In this document: piece by piece, positions 5,797 through 6,713 of the stretch
How positions within the stretch are numbered: position 1 is the first letter of the stretch
How the letters are laid out: every line of letters starts with the position of its first letter
Assembly: GCA_002362735.1 (NCBI GenBank)
Contig: DEUU01000247.1
Location: 502 to 7,214, forward strand
Source of the DNA: Dehalococcoidia bacterium UBA3254
GTDB lineage: Bacteria > Chloroflexota > Dehalococcoidia > Dehalococcoidales > UBA3254
Direction: 5' to 3'
DNA: 6,713 nt
Position numbers and translations under genes: made by a program
The notes under the pieces: generated by a model
Databases searched by the model: none
Seen by the model: only the letters and a program-made list of their open reading frames with translations
Told to the model about the DNA's origin: nothing

Positions 5797-6713
5797 GCAC
5801 AAGTATGTGAACCCACCAACAACGGAAAATCGATAAGTCCGACTGCTGAGCAAGAAGACTACCTGATCGTTAAGGACCTGGTAAAAATCTACGGCACAAA
5901 TACGATTGTCAACCAGGTCAGTTTTTCTATCAAGAAAGGTGAAATGATCACCCTTTTGGGACCCTCCGGCTGCGGCAAGACCACTACCTTACGCTGCATC
6001 GCCGGTCTGGAAGGTTTGAACGGCGGAGAAATTTTCATCGGTGGAGAACTGGTCAGCTCTCCGGCCAAGGGTTTCTCGCTGCCTCCGGAAAAACGGGACA
6101 TCGGCATGGTCTTCCAATCCTATGCCGTCTGGCCTCATATGACGGTCTTTGGCAATGTGGCTTATCCCCTGCAAGTACGCAAACACCCTAAAGCTGAAAT
6201 TGAGAAAAGAGTCCAGGATATCCTGCAATTGGTCGGTCTGTCCGAGATGGCATCCCGTAACGTCACCAAGTTGAGCGGTGGCCAGCAGCAGCGGGTAGTA
6301 CTGGCCAGGGCGCTGGTTCATAATCCCAAGTTGGTGCTTATGGATGAACCTTTAAGCAATCTGGACGCCCGCTTGAGAGAAACCATGCGTTTCGAAATAC
6401 TTCGTATCCAGCAGGCGACCGGTATTACCGCGGTCTATGTCACTCATGACCAGGCAGAAGCCATGGTCCTCTCGGACCGCGTTATCGTGATGCATAAAGG
6501 AGTGATCGAACAGGTCGGTTGTCCGATGGATATCTACCGTACCCCTAGAAACGCATTCGTCGCCAAATTTTTCGGCGAGGTCAATTTGATTGAGGGGACG
6601 ATCGCGCCTTTTGAAGGCTCGCCGTCCATCGTTCGAGTTGAGTGCAAATTCAATGATAAGACTTGCTTCATTTCCGCGCACATTCAGGAAGGCATGAGAT
6701 CGGGGGATAAGGT
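5794..6713 (+). CDS. ABC transporter ATP-binding protein (FbpC/PotA-like), 3' truncated by window
   Basis: This is the cytoplasmic ATPase that would power the importer. The frame is open from TTG at 5794 to the window edge, giving 306 full codons. Relatives of this type are usually about 350-370 residues, so perhaps the last 50 or so residues, including much of the C-terminal TOBE-type regulatory domain, lie outside. All nucleotide-binding elements are seen: A-loop tyrosine Y33, Walker A GPSGCGKTT (56-64), Q-loop Gln108 in VFQSYAVWPHMTV, signature LSGGQQQR (160-167), Walker B LVLMDEP (180-186), D-loop SNLDA (188-192) and H-loop His218 in VTHDQAEAM. The SYAVWPHMTVFGNV stretch is common in ATPases of the iron/phosphonate/polyamine importer group. 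About 27 residues of poorly conserved, hydrophilic sequence precede the domain (from DYLIVKDLV). It follows the permease by 23 bases and has a strong ribosome binding site. It is the last gene visible, and the operon may continue. Confidence 0.93.
   Translation, partial: MAQVCEPTNNGKSISPTAEQEDYLIVKDLVKIYGTNTIVNQVSFSIKKGEMITLLGPSGCGKTTTLRCIAGLEGLNGGEIFIGGELVSSPAKGFSLPPEKRDIGMVFQSYAVWPHMTVFGNVAYPLQVRKHPKAEIEKRVQDILQLVGLSEMASRNVTKLSGGQQQRVVLARALVHNPKLVLMDEPLSNLDARLRETMRFEILRIQQATGITAVYVTHDQAEAMVLSDRVIVMHKGVIEQVGCPMDIYRTPRNAFVAKFFGEVNLIEGTIAPFEGSPSIVRVECKFNDKTCFISAHIQEGMRSGDK

Larger units (their letters stand above)
879..6713 (+). other. Probable organic-acid uptake and processing operon
   Basis: Five genes lie in the same direction, with spacers of 21, 24, 116 and 23 bases, and each has its own Shine-Dalgarno sequence. 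Two encode cytoplasmic enzymes (D-2-hydroxyacid dehydrogenase and FAH-family enzyme) and three a complete ABC importer (receptor, fused permease, ATPase). No transcription stop is evident between them, although the 116-base gap contains a strong hairpin. Co-transcription, and a shared substrate for enzymes and importer, are inferences from arrangement. No regulator gene is in view. Confidence 0.7.

Noticed and set aside
5989..6681. Two minus-strand open frames opposite the ATPase
   Set aside because: They are complementary shadows of a gene with intact Walker A, signature, Walker B and H-loop motifs.
2814..6713. Naming the importer fbpABC (ferric iron uptake)
   Set aside because: The architecture fits, but the tyrosine pair is not visible and the neighbouring enzymes point to an organic substrate, so no gene symbols were given.

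Overview
The window is about 6.7 kb of bacterial DNA of intermediate GC content. A decayed insertion-sequence remnant lies at the left end, followed by a single co-directional (+) operon that runs off the right edge. Every gene in the operon has a purine-rich Shine-Dalgarno sequence. The substrate-binding protein has a plain Sec signal peptide with no lipobox cysteine, which suggests a diderm (Gram-negative type) host with a periplasm. A mesophilic anaerobe-rich group such as the former Deltaproteobacteria, or a diderm Firmicute, would fit, but the sequence does not settle the taxonomy.

Layout: 1-302 holds no gene I can support, only a consensus-like sigma70 promoter pattern at 249-277. Positions 303 to about 782 (minus strand) are the C-terminal part of an IS4-type DDE transposase, broken by three frameshifts and stop codons. 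About 783-878 contains degraded transposase sequence and the probable leader and promoter of the operon. The operon is: 879-1901 D-2-hydroxyacid dehydrogenase; 1923-2789 fumarylacetoacetate hydrolase (FAH) family enzyme; 2814-3905 periplasmic substrate-binding protein; 3906-4021 spacer with a perfect 15-bp inverted repeat; 4022-5770 fused two-domain ABC permease; 5794-6713 ABC ATPase, starting at TTG and cut by the window edge.

The three transport genes form a complete importer of the FbpABC / 2-aminoethylphosphonate / polyamine-like class: one binding protein, one permease with two EAA loops, and one ATPase. The class is often auto-annotated as ferric iron transport. Here the tandem tyrosines that bind Fe3+ in FbpA are not visible in the binding protein, and two cytoplasmic enzymes acting on 2-hydroxy/2-oxo acids are co-transcribed upstream. 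My inference is that the operon imports and processes a small organic acid: the FAH-family enzyme would cleave or hydrate a C-C or similar bond in an oxo-acid, and the dehydrogenase would interconvert a 2-oxoacid and a D-2-hydroxyacid with NAD(H). The actual substrate cannot be read from the sequence. I see no RNA gene, CRISPR array or intact mobile element.
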